Counted from the first letter of the stretch, positions 1-7,650 are shown. The stretch: 7,870 nt of DNA from Actinomycetota bacterium (GCA_005787665.1 SYAB01000022.1:1-7870), one strand, 5' to 3'. The notes: generated from the sequence alone by a model not told the origin. Translations and numbers: made by a program.

Positions 1-270
1 CACACCGTCTACACGTTGCGCTACGCGCGGCTCTACTTCGCCGCATCCGACCGCACCCGCCCGGGGATCGACTTCGACGGCGCCGCACCCACCTATCTGG
101 ACTTCGCGTATGTCGCGTTCACCGTCGGGATGGCGTACTCGGTCTCGGACAACACCGTCGAGACCCGGTACATGCGGATGACGGTGCTCTCCCAGGCGCT
201 GCTGTCCTATGTGCTGGGCACCGTCATCATCGCGATCACCCTCAACCTGGTGGGTGGGCTGGCGGGCTGA
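1..270 (+). CDS. DUF1345 family integral membrane protein, C-terminal part
   Basis: The reading frame is open from base 1 to a TGA at 268-270, giving the last 89 residues; the start lies outside the window. The visible part begins HTVYTLRYARLYF, has a hydrophobic stretch at about residues 32-48 (YLDFAYVAFTVGMAYSVSD) and a final membrane helix at about 66-87 (LLSYVLGTVIIAITLNLV). The pattern of YLDFAY...GM...VSD followed by a terminal helix is what I know from the C-terminus of DUF1345 proteins. Members of that family are multi-pass membrane proteins of unknown function. The gene lies 21 nt upstream of menA on the same strand, so the two may be co-transcribed, but no functional link is established. 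Family assignment is from recognition of the sequence pattern; no function is claimed. Confidence 0.8.
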   Translation, partial: HTVYTLRYARLYFAASDRTRPGIDFDGAAPTYLDFAYVAFTVGMAYSVSDNTVETRYMRMTVLSQALLSYVLGTVIIAITLNLVGGLAG

Positions 271-291
271 GGCGCGTGCGACGATGAGTCG

Positions 292-1167
292 ATGGCCACC
301 GTCGCGCAGTGGATTGAGGGCGCGCGCCCGCGCACCCTGCCCAACGCCCTCGCCCCGGTGATCGCCGGCACCGGCGCCGCCGCCTGGCTGGGGTCGGCGG
401 TGTGGTGGAAGGCCCTCCTGGCGCTGGCGGTGTCGATGGCGCTGACCATCGGGGTCAACTACGCCAACGACTACTCCGACGGAATCCGCGGCACCGACGA
501 CGAGCGGGCCGGGCCGGTGCGCCTGGTGGGCGCCAAATTGGCGGCCCCGCGCGCGGTACGCACCGCCGCGTTCCTCAGCCTGGCCGTCGGCGCGGTCGCG
601 GGACTCGCGCTGGCCATCCACAGTGAACCGCGGCTGATCATCCTCGGGGCGCTGAGCATCGCCGGCGCGTGGCTCTACACCGGAGGTTCCCGCCCCTACG
701 GCTACGCCGGCCTCGGCGAGGTCGCGGTGTTCGTGTTCTTCGGACCCGTCGCGGTCCTGGGCACCCAGTACACCCAGGCGATGCGGATCGACTGGGTGGG
801 TGTGGTGCTGGCATGCGCCGTCGGCGGCCTCTCCGCCGCTGTGCTGGTGGCCAACAACCTCCGCGACATCCCCACCGACCGGGTTGCCGGCAAGGTGACG
901 CTGGCGGTCCGACTCGGCGACCGGCGCACCCGGGCGTTGTATCAGGGGCTGCTGGCCACGGCGGGGGTTCTGACGGTGGTGCTGGCTGCGGCGGCGACGC
1001 CGTGGTGCGCCGCCGGCCTGCTCGCGGCTCCACTGGCGCTGAAGGCCGCGGGACCGGTCCGGGACGGCAGCGGCGGACGCGATCTCATCCCGGTGCTGCG
1101 CGACACCGGCCTGACGATGCTGATGTGGTCAGCGGCGGTTGCCGTCGCACTGGCCTACGCGGGTTGA
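292..1167 (+). CDS. menA: 1,4-dihydroxy-2-naphthoate polyprenyltransferase MenA
   Basis: MenA transfers a polyprenyl chain from its diphosphate to 1,4-dihydroxy-2-naphthoate with loss of CO2. This gives membrane-bound demethylmenaquinone, which MenG methylates to menaquinone. The 291-residue length is normal for the family. The first Asp-rich site is at residues 59-70 ([12 protein letters not shown], key D60, D63, D69, D70), and the second at 188-196 (NNLRDIPTD, key D192, D196). Both bind Mg2+-diphosphate in the UbiA superfamily. Other typical parts are the N-terminal ARPRTLPNA segment (11-19), [16 protein letters not shown] (128-143) and multiple membrane helices. The ATG at 292 gives the canonical N-terminus [17 protein letters not shown]; no strong Shine-Dalgarno sequence precedes it. 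It follows the DUF1345 gene by 21 nt and converges on the DUF4229 gene. Sequence pattern and length match mycobacterial MenA closely. Confidence 0.97.
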   Translation: MATVAQWIEGARPRTLPNALAPVIAGTGAAAWLGSAVWWKALLALAVSMALTIGVNYANDYSDGIRGTDDERAGPVRLVGAKLAAPRAVRTAAFLSLAVGAVAGLALAIHSEPRLIILGALSIAGAWLYTGGSRPYGYAGLGEVAVFVFFGPVAVLGTQYTQAMRIDWVGVVLACAVGGLSAAVLVANNLRDIPTDRVAGKVTLAVRLGDRRTRALYQGLLATAGVLTVVLAAAATPWCAAGLLAAPLALKAAGPVRDGSGGRDLIPVLRDTGLTMLMWSAAVAVALAYAG

Positions 1168-1175
1168 CGACCGCG

Positions 1176-1233
1176 TCGAGACTGCGCCCAGATCGCCGCT
1201 CGGGCCGAATTCACGATCCTGGCGCAGAGTCGA
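1176..1233. terminator. imperfect hairpin between convergent genes, candidate bidirectional terminator
   Basis: Arms 1176-1195 and 1214-1233 are inverted repeats matching at 16 of 20 positions, with an 18-nt loop. The pairing is 4 bp, a 2x2 internal loop, 7 bp (CTGCGCC with GGCGCAG), a 2x2 loop, then 5 bp. It starts 8 nt after the menA stop and lies 13 nt beyond the stop of the minus-strand DUF4229 gene. It therefore sits where a shared terminator is expected. There is no T-tract on either side, as is common in high-GC actinobacteria, so the terminator role is inference. Confidence 0.4.
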
Positions 1234-1246
1234 TGAGCCAAGAGGG

Positions 1247-1558
1247 CTAATCGGGCTGATCGCCGCGCAATCTCGCCTGCAGCTGTGCGCGGTCGCGGCG
1301 GCGGCGTTCGTCGACGTCGGCGATCCCGGCGGTCGCGCGCCGGCGCAGCGGGGCGAGCAGCCACATACCCAGCGGCAGACCCAGCACGATCGCGAACAGC
1401 ATCGCCACGACGAGCGGGAACTCCTTGATCCCGAGCAGATGCGCCACCCCGACGATGACCGCGGTCAGCGCCACGACGAGGACCAGCCTCGCCAGCGTGT
1501 AGAGGGCCACGTCGCGCATCATGCGGCTTCCCGAGCCGGCGGGCAGATCATCCGTCAC
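1247..1558 (-). CDS. DUF4229-type small membrane protein
   Basis: This 103-residue protein has two membrane helices at about 18-40 (ALYTLARLVLVVALTAVIVG) and 46-69 (EFPLVVAMLFAIVLGLPLGMW). A basic, charged cytoplasmic-looking tail with LRRR and ERRRRDRAQLQARLRG follows. The helix pair, the FPLVVA...LGLPLGMWL motif and the Arg-rich tail fit the actinobacterial DUF4229 family, whose function is unknown. The start used is GTG at 1558. Tandem ATG codons at 1522 and 1519 would give a 91- or 90-residue protein beginning MMRDVALYTLARL. They are preceded by a plausible GGGAAG ribosome site, so they are a serious alternative. It is on the same strand as the cytochrome c maturation operon but is separated from it by the oppositely oriented 53-residue gene. 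Confidence 0.75.
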   Translation of the reverse strand: MTDDLPAGSGSRMMRDVALYTLARLVLVVALTAVIVGVAHLLGIKEFPLVVAMLFAIVLGLPLGMWLLAPLRRRATAGIADVDERRRRDRAQLQARLRGDQPD

Positions 1559-1581
1559 GGCCCCGAGCCTACCGACGCGCG

Positions 1582-1587
1582 TATATT
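1582..1587 (+). promoter_or_regulatory. candidate -10 element TATATT
   Basis: TATATT matches the TATAAT consensus at five of six positions and is the only AT-rich patch in the 49-nt gap between two divergent start codons (1558 minus, 1608 plus). A start about 7 nt downstream would fall near 1594, giving a leader of about 14 nt that holds just the Shine-Dalgarno sequence. I see no convincing -35. Read on the other strand the patch is AATATAC, so it might also serve the DUF4229 gene. Confidence 0.4.
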
Positions 1588-1593
1588 CGGACC

Positions 1594-1600
1594 AAGGAGG
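1594..1600 (+). promoter_or_regulatory. perfect Shine-Dalgarno site fixing the start of the 53-aa gene
   Basis: AAGGAGG is fully complementary to the anti-Shine-Dalgarno end of 16S rRNA and lies 7 nt before a GTG codon at 1608. It decides the start of the short gene over longer upstream in-frame starts such as ATG 1521. It is by far the best ribosome-binding site in the window. Confidence 0.85.
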
Positions 1601-1607
1601 TTTTCCC

Positions 1608-1769
1608 GTGCTTTACCTGCTGTTAATCCTGGCCGTCGTGGCGGTGGGCTATGTCGCCTTCCGGGCGATCCGAGCGGGTGCCGATCGACCCGGCACCCGG
1701 GTCATCGGACCCGATGACGACCCGGATTTCCTGTGGAAGCTCGGCCACGGGGACAACAACCCGCGCTGA
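1608..1769 (+). CDS. 53-residue single-helix membrane protein, conserved-looking hypothetical
   Basis: GTG at 1608 to TGA at 1767-1769 encodes 53 residues. An N-terminal hydrophobic helix (about 2-19, LYLLLILAVVAVGYVAFRA) is followed by a basic linker and a short soluble tail with the acidic segment RVIGPDDDPDFLWKL (31-45). No cleavable signal peptide is apparent, so a membrane-anchored protein with one helix is likely. The start is chosen from the AAGGAGG site 7 nt upstream. The gene is divergent from the DUF4229 gene and converges on ccsB. I believe small proteins of this kind are annotated next to ccsB in other mycobacteria, but I do not recognise a function. Confidence 0.75.
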   Translation: MLYLLLILAVVAVGYVAFRAIRAGADRPGTRVIGPDDDPDFLWKLGHGDNNPR

Positions 1770-1779
1770 CCGGGCCCGG
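1770..1779. terminator. GC palindrome between convergent genes, weak terminator candidate
   Basis: CCGGGCCCGG is a perfect 10-nt palindrome directly after the stop codon of the 53-residue gene, in the 24-nt gap before the stop codon of the convergent ccsB. With no loop and no T-tract it could form at most a very short stem. A role in termination is only suggested by its position. Confidence 0.2.
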
Positions 1780-1793
1780 CCTCACACGCCGTC

Positions 1794-2774
1794 TCACACC
1801 CCGGCGTAGGAGTGCAGGCCGACGGTGACCAGGTTGATGAAGAACAGGTTGAACACCATCGCGACGAATCCGGCGATGTTGATCCAGGCGGCCTTGCGGT
1901 CGCGCCAGCCCGCGGTCGAGCGGGCGTGCAGGTAGGCCGCGTAGATCACCCACGCGATGAAGGACACCGTTTCCTTGGGATCCCAGCCCCAATACCGCCC
2001 CCACGCCTCTTCGGCCCAGATGGCGCCGAAGATCACCCCGAAGCCGAACACCGGGAACCCGAAGATCGTGGTGCGGTAGGCGATGCGGTCCAGTGTCTGC
2101 GCGTCGGGCAGCTTGGCGACGATCCTGGCGAGCGGCCCGTCGGCGCCGGGCTCGCCGAACCTCGACATCTTCAGCAGGAACAGGATGCTGGCCACCCCGG
2201 CAACGAGGAACACCCCCGAACCCAGGCTGACCACCGAGACGTGGATCGGCAGCCAGTAGGACTGCAGCGCGGGCATCACCGGCGCGGCATGGGTGTAGAG
2301 CCACTTCCCGGAGACCGTCAGCAGGACGAGCACCGGTACCAGCACGAACACCCACAGCGCTCGGTACTGGGGTTTGCGCAGCACCACCGCGGCTGCGGCG
2401 AGGCCGCACAGGCTGGTCAGGTTGATGAACTCGTACATGTTGCCCCAGGGCGCTCGCGAGGTCGCCATACCCCGCAGCACGATGCAGGCGAACAGCAGCG
2501 CGATGCCCAGGTACACCAGTCCCAGTCCGGCCTTGCCGGCCCGCTCGCCCAGCGACGGCGCGGGGAGATCCGCGACGACCCCCGGGCGGCCGGAATCGGC
2601 CAGCACCGCGCCGACCGGGGCGGCGCCGACCAATTCGCGCTCTTCGACGCGGCGGGAACGACTGGAGGCGAGTTCGACGGCCAGCAACAACAGCGCCAGC
2701 ACCAGGACGACGACCGATGCGGTGAAAGCCCAGTCCGAGTAGCGGGACAGGCCGATGTCGATATCGGTGTTCAC
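1794..2774 (-). CDS. ccsB: cytochrome c biogenesis protein CcsB (ResC/CcsA-type haem handling protein)
   Basis: This multi-pass membrane protein works with ResB as the System II cytochrome c synthase: it moves or presents haem outside the membrane and supports its attachment to CXXCH apocytochromes. The 326-residue protein has the tryptophan-rich WWD motif of haem-handling proteins at 258-269 (WGRYWGWDPKET; W258, W262, W264, D265). Candidate haem-ligand histidines are H178 (LPIHVS), H283 (YLHAR) and H321 (LHSYAG). The segment PWGNMYEF (109-116) is also typical. The start is the GTG at 2774, which overlaps the resB stop as GTGA and gives the expected N-terminus [18 protein letters not shown] start upstream at 2933 would only add a Pro/Arg-rich shadow of resB. 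Names vary: this is the WWD partner, called CcsA in plastids and M. tuberculosis, ResC in Bacillus. Confidence 0.95.
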   Translation of the reverse strand: MNTDIDIGLSRYSDWAFTASVVVLVLALLLLAVELASSRSRRVEERELVGAAPVGAVLADSGRPGVVADLPAPSLGERAGKAGLGLVYLGIALLFACIVLRGMATSRAPWGNMYEFINLTSLCGLAAAAVVLRKPQYRALWVFVLVPVLVLLTVSGKWLYTHAAPVMPALQSYWLPIHVSVVSLGSGVFLVAGVASILFLLKMSRFGEPGADGPLARIVAKLPDAQTLDRIAYRTTIFGFPVFGFGVIFGAIWAEEAWGRYWGWDPKETVSFIAWVIYAAYLHARSTAGWRDRKAAWINIAGFVAMVFNLFFINLVTVGLHSYAGV

Positions 2775-4396
2775 GTGGTCTCCGTCGCCTCCGTCGTCTG
2801 CGCCGCCGCGGCCTGCGCCATCGCGCGGCTGAGCCGGTCGAATTCGCCGCCCCATCCGGAGTTGTCGGTGCGGGCAAGTCCGCCGAGTTCGACTCTCACC
2901 GTACCGTTCCCGGCCGGGGCGATACGGGCCCATACCCGCCGACGCCGCACGATCAGCGACACCAGCAGCCCGCCCATCATGGTCAGCGCCGACACCAGGA
3001 CCCAGAACTGTCCCGGGTCGTGCGAGACCTGGATGTTGACGAACTCCTCAGCCCCGTCGAACCGCACCACGGTGCCGTCGTCGAGGCGGACCTCCTGCCC
3101 GGCCTCGAGGTTCACCCGCTTGACCTTCGTCAGCCGGTTCTGCTCGATCAGGCGGTGGTCGAGCCGGAACAGCGATTGCGGCCGCCCGGTGTCCAGTCCG
3201 GCGTCGCCGCGGTAGACGTCGATCGCCACGGCGGGGTCGTTCATGGCGGGAAAGCTCGACGACAGCAGCTTGCCGTCCAGCTGCTGCGTCGGCGCGAACA
3301 GACCGGTGATGGCGATCTGGTGCTTGCGCCTCTCGTCGGCGGGATACATCCCGGCGGGCGGATCGAAGCGCAGCGTCCCCGAGGACAGCAGTGTCTGGGC
3401 GTCATCCGGCTGGAATTGCACCGTCTGGGACCGGCGCTGCCCGTTCGGGAAGGTCACGGTGAAGGTGGGCGCATACCCGTGGCCCTGCAGGTACACCCGG
3501 TCCCCGCCGACCCGCAACGGGTGGTTGACCTCCAGCCGGTAGGGCCGCCAGGTGTCCGACGTCAGGTCGGCACCGGCCTGGTAGTCGATATCGGCCGCGA
3601 AGGCGGTCGCCTGCCCGGTGGGCAGGTACGTGGCCTGGAAATCGTTGACCCGCAGGCACATCGGGTACAGCGCCGTGCCGTCGACACTGTTGCCGGCCCG
3701 GAACGAGTCATAGGCCGCCGGCGATGCCGAGCAGAACCCCGGACCGCCGTTGGCGATGACGATGACGTTGCCTTCGTAGCCGAACAGCTTGCCGACGGCG
3801 ATCGCGGCGAGCAGGCCCAGCAGGGAGAAGTGAAAGACGATATTGCCGAACTCGCGCAGATAGCCCTTCTCGGCGGACACCTCGGTGACCGTCCCGTCGG
3901 TGCGCACGATCCGGCGCCAGCCGCGCAACTGTTCGCCGATCCGCTCGGCGACCTGTTCGGGGGTCCCGGCGACGACGGTCTCGGCGTGTTTGGGCAGCCG
4001 CCCCAGATTGCGCGGAGCGGGGACCGGCGTGGCCCGCAGGCTGCGCAGGTGTTCGACCGTCCGCGGGGTCAGGCAGCCCACCAGCGAGATGAACAACAGC
4101 ACGTAGATGGCGGTGAACCAGTAGCTGGAGAAGACGTCGAACAGTTGAAACCGGTCCAGCCAGGGCGCCAGCGTGGGATGGGCCGCGGCGTACTGCTCCA
4201 CCTTGGCGGCGTTCAGGCTGCGCTGCGGCAGCAGCGCACCGGGTACCGCCCCGAGTGCCAACAGGAACAGCAACACCAACGCGGTACCCATCGAGGTCAG
4301 CGCGCGCCACCCCTTCCCCGCGAGCAGACGCAGCAGACCCGCACGCCTGGGCGTGTCGGGGTCTTTCGCGTCTGGTCGCGCCAGAGAGGTGGTCAT
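2771..4396 (-). CDS. resB: cytochrome c biogenesis protein ResB
   Basis: ResB is the second subunit of the System II haem delivery/ligation complex and partners CcsB, encoded next to it. The protein has 541 residues. Membrane helices lie at about 36-55, 93-110 and 185-205, a large extracytoplasmic domain spans about 207-462, and a last helix at about 463-484 precedes a basic RRRR cytoplasmic tail. This is the usual ResB layout. H189 at the start of the third helix ([10 protein letters not shown]) fits the conserved membrane His of the family. Other typical stretches are [16 protein letters not shown] (178-193) and [20 protein letters not shown] (291-310). Two cysteines in the outer domain (C222, C247) could form a disulfide. 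The ATG at 4396 overlaps the ccdA stop (ATGA), and the stop overlaps the ccsB start (GTGA). Confidence 0.95.
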   Translation of the reverse strand: MTTSLARPDAKDPDTPRRAGLLRLLAGKGWRALTSMGTALVLLFLLALGAVPGALLPQRSLNAAKVEQYAAAHPTLAPWLDRFQLFDVFSSYWFTAIYVLLFISLVGCLTPRTVEHLRSLRATPVPAPRNLGRLPKHAETVVAGTPEQVAERIGEQLRGWRRIVRTDGTVTEVSAEKGYLREFGNIVFHFSLLGLLAAIAVGKLFGYEGNVIVIANGGPGFCSASPAAYDSFRAGNSVDGTALYPMCLRVNDFQATYLPTGQATAFAADIDYQAGADLTSDTWRPYRLEVNHPLRVGGDRVYLQGHGYAPTFTVTFPNGQRRSQTVQFQPDDAQTLLSSGTLRFDPPAGMYPADERRKHQIAITGLFAPTQQLDGKLLSSSFPAMNDPAVAIDVYRGDAGLDTGRPQSLFRLDHRLIEQNRLTKVKRVNLEAGQEVRLDDGTVVRFDGAEEFVNIQVSHDPGQFWVLVSALTMMGGLLVSLIVRRRRVWARIAPAGNGTVRVELGGLARTDNSGWGGEFDRLSRAMAQAAAAQTTEATETT

Positions 4397-5154
4397 ATCG
4401 GCAGCCTGGTGTCACTGACCAGACCGTCGCGCAGGGAGGAGACGACGTCGTTCCACAACCCGGTGACCAGGGCCAGTCCCACCGCGATCAACAGCACTCC
4501 GCCGAGCACCTGGATGGCGCGGGTATGGCGGCGCAACCATCCGAACGTCCCGACCGCCCACCCCGACCCGAGCGCCAGCAGCAGGAACGGGATACCCAAG
4601 CCGAGGCAGTAGGCGATCACCCGCACGACCCCGCGGGCAACGCTGGCTCCGTCGGTCGCCGAGGCCACCGCGATCACCCCGGTCAGCGTCGGGCCCAGGC
4701 ACGGCGTCCAGCCGAGGGCGAAGACCGCTCCGAGCAGTGGCGCGCCGGCCACGCCGGCCAGCAGCCGCGGGGTGAAACGGGCGTCGCGTTGCAGGGCCGG
4801 GACGAAGCCGACGAACACCAGGCCCATCAGGATGGTCACCACGCCGCCGATACGCTGCAGCGCAACCTGATTGGTGATCAACGTGGTCGTCATCCCGAGA
4901 ACCGCCACCGTGCCGGCCACGAAAACCACGGTGAATCCGGCGACGAACAGCAGCGCCGAACCCACGACTCGCCAGCGGCCCGAGGACGCCGAACGGGTGT
5001 CGTCGACCCCGACCACCGCGGCGAGGTAGGACAGATACCCGGGCACCAGCGGCACCACGCACGGCGAGGCGAAGGACACCAGTCCGGCCAGCACGCACAG
5101 GCCCAGCGCCAGGAGCAGCGGGCCGGCCGCGGCGGTCTCGGCCAGGCCGGTCAC
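4393..5154 (-). CDS. ccdA: thiol:disulfide interchange membrane protein CcdA
   Basis: CcdA passes electrons from cytoplasmic thioredoxin across the membrane to outer thioredoxin-like proteins, which keep apocytochrome c cysteines reduced. The 253-residue protein has about six membrane helices and the two conserved cysteines of the family: C32 in [18 protein letters not shown] and C152 in [12 protein letters not shown]. Both sit in the proline-flanked contexts expected of the DsbD-beta/CcdA fold. The length is slightly above compact CcdA proteins. The start is GTG at 5154, overlapping the resA stop as GTGA, and the stop overlaps resB (ATGA). Its position between the ResA-like gene and resB/ccsB supports a role in cytochrome c maturation. 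Confidence 0.95.
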   Translation of the reverse strand: MTGLAETAAAGPLLLALGLCVLAGLVSFASPCVVPLVPGYLSYLAAVVGVDDTRSASSGRWRVVGSALLFVAGFTVVFVAGTVAVLGMTTTLITNQVALQRIGGVVTILMGLVFVGFVPALQRDARFTPRLLAGVAGAPLLGAVFALGWTPCLGPTLTGVIAVASATDGASVARGVVRVIAYCLGLGIPFLLLALGSGWAVGTFGWLRRHTRAIQVLGGVLLIAVGLALVTGLWNDVVSSLRDGLVSDTRLPI

Positions 5155-5747
5155 GGTTGCCCCGGGCCGGGTTCGGCGGCCAGTCGCTGGACGACCGGCA
5201 GCAGATCCTCGGCGAGCAGTTCACGCAGGAAGACCGCGGCGACCCGGTGCTCGCGGTCCAGCACCACCGTCGACGGGATCACCGTGGTGGGGTACTTGCC
5301 GCCGAAGGCGATCATGGTGCGCATCGCCGGGTCGTAGATCGAGGGGAAGGTGACCTTGCGGTCGGTGACGAAATCGCGCGGCGCGTCGATATCGTTGTCG
5401 CGCACGTCGATCCCCAGGAAGGCCACCCCCTGCTCACGGGTCTGCTCGTAGACCTGCTGTAGCTGGGAGATCTCGGCGCGGCAGGGCCCGCACCACTGCC
5501 CCCAGACGTTGATCACCACCACCTCGCCGGCGAAGTCGTCCAGCGAGATGATCCGCGACGTGTCCATCAGGTCCGGCCCGGACACCGGCCCCGGGCTGCC
5601 GCGGGTCGCGGGCGGGTCGTAGGTGATGTCGGTTTTGCCGCCGGGCGCGACGAACTCGAAGGTGCCGCCCTGCGCGACGGCATCATCGCCGGTGGAGCAG
5701 CCGGCCAGCAGGACGGCCGCCAGGAGCGGGACCAGCAGGCGCCTCAC
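5151..5747 (-). CDS. resA: ResA/TlpA-like thioredoxin-fold lipoprotein
   Basis: Predicted membrane-anchored extracytoplasmic thiol-disulfide oxidoreductase that would accept electrons from CcdA and reduce the CXXCH cysteines of apocytochrome c. The 198-residue protein starts with a lipoprotein signal peptide: RR at 2-3, a hydrophobic core, and lipobox LAGC with C17 as the lipidated residue. A flexible linker runs to about 60, then the thioredoxin domain. The active site is WCGPC (C86, C89) and the cis-proline is P158 in VIPST. The start is the GTG at 5747, which overlaps the upstream stop as GTGA and puts the signal peptide at the N-terminus. An upstream in-frame start at 5828 would add 27 Arg-rich residues within the phosphatase gene and spoil the signal. 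The motif is CGPC rather than the CEPC of Bacillus ResA, so a more general thiol reductase role is possible. Confidence 0.92.
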   Translation of the reverse strand: MRRLLVPLLAAVLLAGCSTGDDAVAQGGTFEFVAPGGKTDITYDPPATRGSPGPVSGPDLMDTSRIISLDDFAGEVVVINVWGQWCGPCRAEISQLQQVYEQTREQGVAFLGIDVRDNDIDAPRDFVTDRKVTFPSIYDPAMRTMIAFGGKYPTTVIPSTVVLDREHRVAAVFLRELLAEDLLPVVQRLAAEPGPGQP

Positions 5748-6352
5748 CGTCCGGCGAGCTCCGCGTATCCCCACCCGACGTAATCCTCGCCGTCGAAGTA
5801 GAACGACGTCACCGAGGCCAGGTTGCACATCCTCCTGGTCGGGAAGTGATGCAGCGGTTCGGAGTTCATCGCCCGACGCAAGGTCTCCACCGGCAGTTGG
5901 TGGCTGACGCAGACCGCCTCGTGGCCCGTCCCGCTGATCCGGGCCCGGCCCACCGCGGCCTTCATCCGTTCAGCGATCTCGTGGTACGGCTCGCCCCACG
6001 AGGGTGAGCGCGGGTTGCGCAGGTGCCACCAGTTGCGCGGATCACGCAGCGCCCCGTCACCCGGTGAGACCCGCTGGCCCTGAAAGACGTTGTGCGACTC
6101 GATGAGTGAATCATCGACGGCGATGTCCAGACCGTGCGCTGCCGCGATAGGGGCGGCGGTCTCCTGGGCCCGCTCCAGCGGGGAGGCGACCACGTAGACA
6201 ATATCCCGGCCGGCCAGCCAGTCCGCGACAGCCGCGGCCTGGGCCCGGCCGCGCTCGGACAGGTGGTAGTCGGGCAGTCGCCCGTAGAGCACGCCCTCTG
6301 GGTTGTGCACCTCGCCGTGGCGCATGACGTGCACGATGGTTCGCTCGTTCAT
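5744..6352 (-). CDS. histidine phosphatase superfamily (phosphoglycerate-mutase-like) protein
   Basis: This 202-residue soluble protein has the branch-1 histidine phosphatase signature VMRHGE, with R11 and catalytic H12. It also has LSERGRAQA (31-39), [10 protein letters not shown] (57-66, R61 in the phosphate pocket), a candidate proton donor E85 (SLIESHNVF), and the second active-site histidine H151 in [12 protein letters not shown]. These residues are what the family needs for a phospho-histidine mechanism. Phosphatase activity is more likely than cofactor-dependent mutase activity, but the substrate cannot be read from sequence. It begins with ATG overlapping the hemL stop (ATGA) and ends overlapping the resA GTG. 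Its place inside a haem/cytochrome c operon is suggestive, but no pathway role can be assigned. Confidence 0.92.
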   Translation of the reverse strand: MNERTIVHVMRHGEVHNPEGVLYGRLPDYHLSERGRAQAAAVADWLAGRDIVYVVASPLERAQETAAPIAAAHGLDIAVDDSLIESHNVFQGQRVSPGDGALRDPRNWWHLRNPRSPSWGEPYHEIAERMKAAVGRARISGTGHEAVCVSHQLPVETLRRAMNSEPLHHFPTRRMCNLASVTSFYFDGEDYVGWGYAELAGR

Positions 6353-7650
6353 GAGGGCCTGGCCCGGGCGGCGGCGCGGGCGGCCGATGGCAGGGCGGCC
6401 GCGATGTGCTCGAAGGCGTCGTCATCGAGAGCCGCTGAGACGAACCAGGTTTCGAAGGCGCTCGGCGGTGCGTACACCCCTCCGTCGAGCAACGCGTGGA
6501 AGAACGGCGGGAAGCGCCAGGTCTCACTCGCCCGGGCCGCCGCGAAGTCGGTGACCGGCCCCTCGGTGAAGAACACCGACAGGAAGCTGCCGGCCCGCGC
6601 GATCCGGTGCGTCACCCCGGTGGTGGACAGCGCCTCGGCGAGCAGCCCAGCCAGCCGGTCGGCGTTCGCGTCCAGCGCGGCGTAGACGGCGTCGTCGGCG
6701 TGGCGCAGGGTTGCCAGCCCGGCGGCCACCGCCACCGGGTTTCCGGACAGGGTGCCGGCCTGATACACCGGGCCGAGCGGGGCCAGCCGCTCCATCACCT
6801 CGGTGCGGCCACCGAACGCGGCCGCCGGCAGACCGCCGCTCATCACCTTGCCGAAGGTGAACAGGTCGGCGTCGACGGGATCCAGGCCGTACCAACCGGA
6901 TCGGCTGACCCGGAAGCCGGTCATCACCTCGTCCATGATGAGCAGCGCGCCGTGCTCGGCAGTGATCCGGCGCAGTGCGGCGTTGTAGCCGGGAAGCGGC
7001 GCGACGGCGCCCATATTGCCGGCGGCGGCCTCGGTGATCACGGCGGCGATGCTGTCGCCGTGCCGGGCGAAGGTCTCCTCGAGCGCACCGATGTCGTTGT
7101 ACCCCAGCACGATCGTGTCCGCCGCCGTGGCTCCGGTCACGCCGGGCGATGAAGGCAGTCCCAAGGTGGCCACTCCGGATCCGGCATCGGCCAGTAGTGC
7201 GTCGACGTGGCCGTGGTAGCAGCCGGAGAACTGGACGATCTTGGGACGGCCGGTGACCCCGCGGGCCAGTCGCACCGCGCTCATGGTGGCCTCGGTGCCG
7301 GAGTGGACCAGACGGACCCGTTGTACCGGGGCGACCCGCGCGATGATCTCGGCGGCCAGTTCGGTCTCGCCGGGGGTCGGCGCACCGAAGGACAGCCCGT
7401 CGGCCGCCGTCCGCTGTACCGCATCGACGACGGCCGGGTGGGCATGGCCGAGGATCATCGGGCCCCACGAGCACACCAGGTCCACGTAGCGGTTGCCGTC
7501 AGCGTCGGTGAGCCAGCAGCCATGCCCGGATGTGATGTAGCGCGGCGTGCCGCCGACCGAATTGAACGCCCGCACCGGGGAGTTCACCCCGCCGGGGATG
7601 ACCTCGCAGGCCTCGGCGAACAGCTTCGCCGAGGCGGGGACATCACTCAT
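6349..7650 (-). CDS. hemL: glutamate-1-semialdehyde 2,1-aminomutase HemL
   Basis: HemL is a cytoplasmic PLP enzyme that converts glutamate-1-semialdehyde to 5-aminolevulinate, the precursor of haem and other tetrapyrroles in the C5 pathway. The 433-residue protein is full length. The PLP-binding lysine is K268 in [17 protein letters not shown], and the Asp holding the PLP ring is D240 in [25 protein letters not shown] (117-130) binds the cofactor phosphate, and SGCYHGHVD (142-150) is the family's mobile-loop region. The N-terminal [12 protein letters not shown] (18-29) is diagnostic of HemL over other class III aminotransferases. The ATG at 7650 gives a normal N-terminus. No Shine-Dalgarno sequence is visible in the 20 nt before it, so a leaderless or weakly initiated message is possible. 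It is the first gene of the six-gene minus-strand unit. Confidence 0.97.
   Translation of the reverse strand: MSDVPASAKLFAEACEVIPGGVNSPVRAFNSVGGTPRYITSGHGCWLTDADGNRYVDLVCSWGPMILGHAHPAVVDAVQRTAADGLSFGAPTPGETELAAEIIARVAPVQRVRLVHSGTEATMSAVRLARGVTGRPKIVQFSGCYHGHVDALLADAGSGVATLGLPSSPGVTGATAADTIVLGYNDIGALEETFARHGDSIAAVITEAAAGNMGAVAPLPGYNAALRRITAEHGALLIMDEVMTGFRVSRSGWYGLDPVDADLFTFGKVMSGGLPAAAFGGRTEVMERLAPLGPVYQAGTLSGNPVAVAAGLATLRHADDAVYAALDANADRLAGLLAEALSTTGVTHRIARAGSFLSVFFTEGPVTDFAAARASETWRFPPFFHALLDGGVYAPPSAFETWFVSAALDDDAFEHIAAALPSAARAAARARPS

Noticed and set aside
1139..1717. Rightward 192-codon frame spanning the menA-DUF4229 gap
   Set aside because: It crosses the hairpin, is antisense to the DUF4229 gene and has no membrane or domain pattern; the perfect Shine-Dalgarno site belongs to a different frame start at 1608.
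1702..2877. Leftward 391-codon frame overlapping ccsB in another phase
   Set aside because: Arg/Pro/Gly-rich, lacks the membrane helices and WWD motif found in the true ccsB frame.
1812..3215. Long rightward open frame of 467 codons opposite ccsB and resB
   Set aside because: Composition is Gly/Arg/Gln/His-rich with no domain or helix pattern. It is antisense to two genes with clear conserved motifs, a typical high-GC shadow frame.
3020..4612. Rightward open frame of 530 codons opposite resB and ccdA
   Set aside because: No recognisable motif and low-complexity basic/Gln-rich sequence; it mirrors the codon bias of resB on the other strand.
4255..5337. Rightward open frame of 360 codons opposite ccdA and resA
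   Set aside because: Arg/Gln/His-rich nonsense composition overlapping two firmly identified genes; treated as a shadow.
6524..7474. Second minus-strand frame of 316 codons inside hemL
   Set aside because: It is a shifted frame of hemL with Arg/Gly-rich sequence and no motif; the real frame contains all PLP-binding residues.
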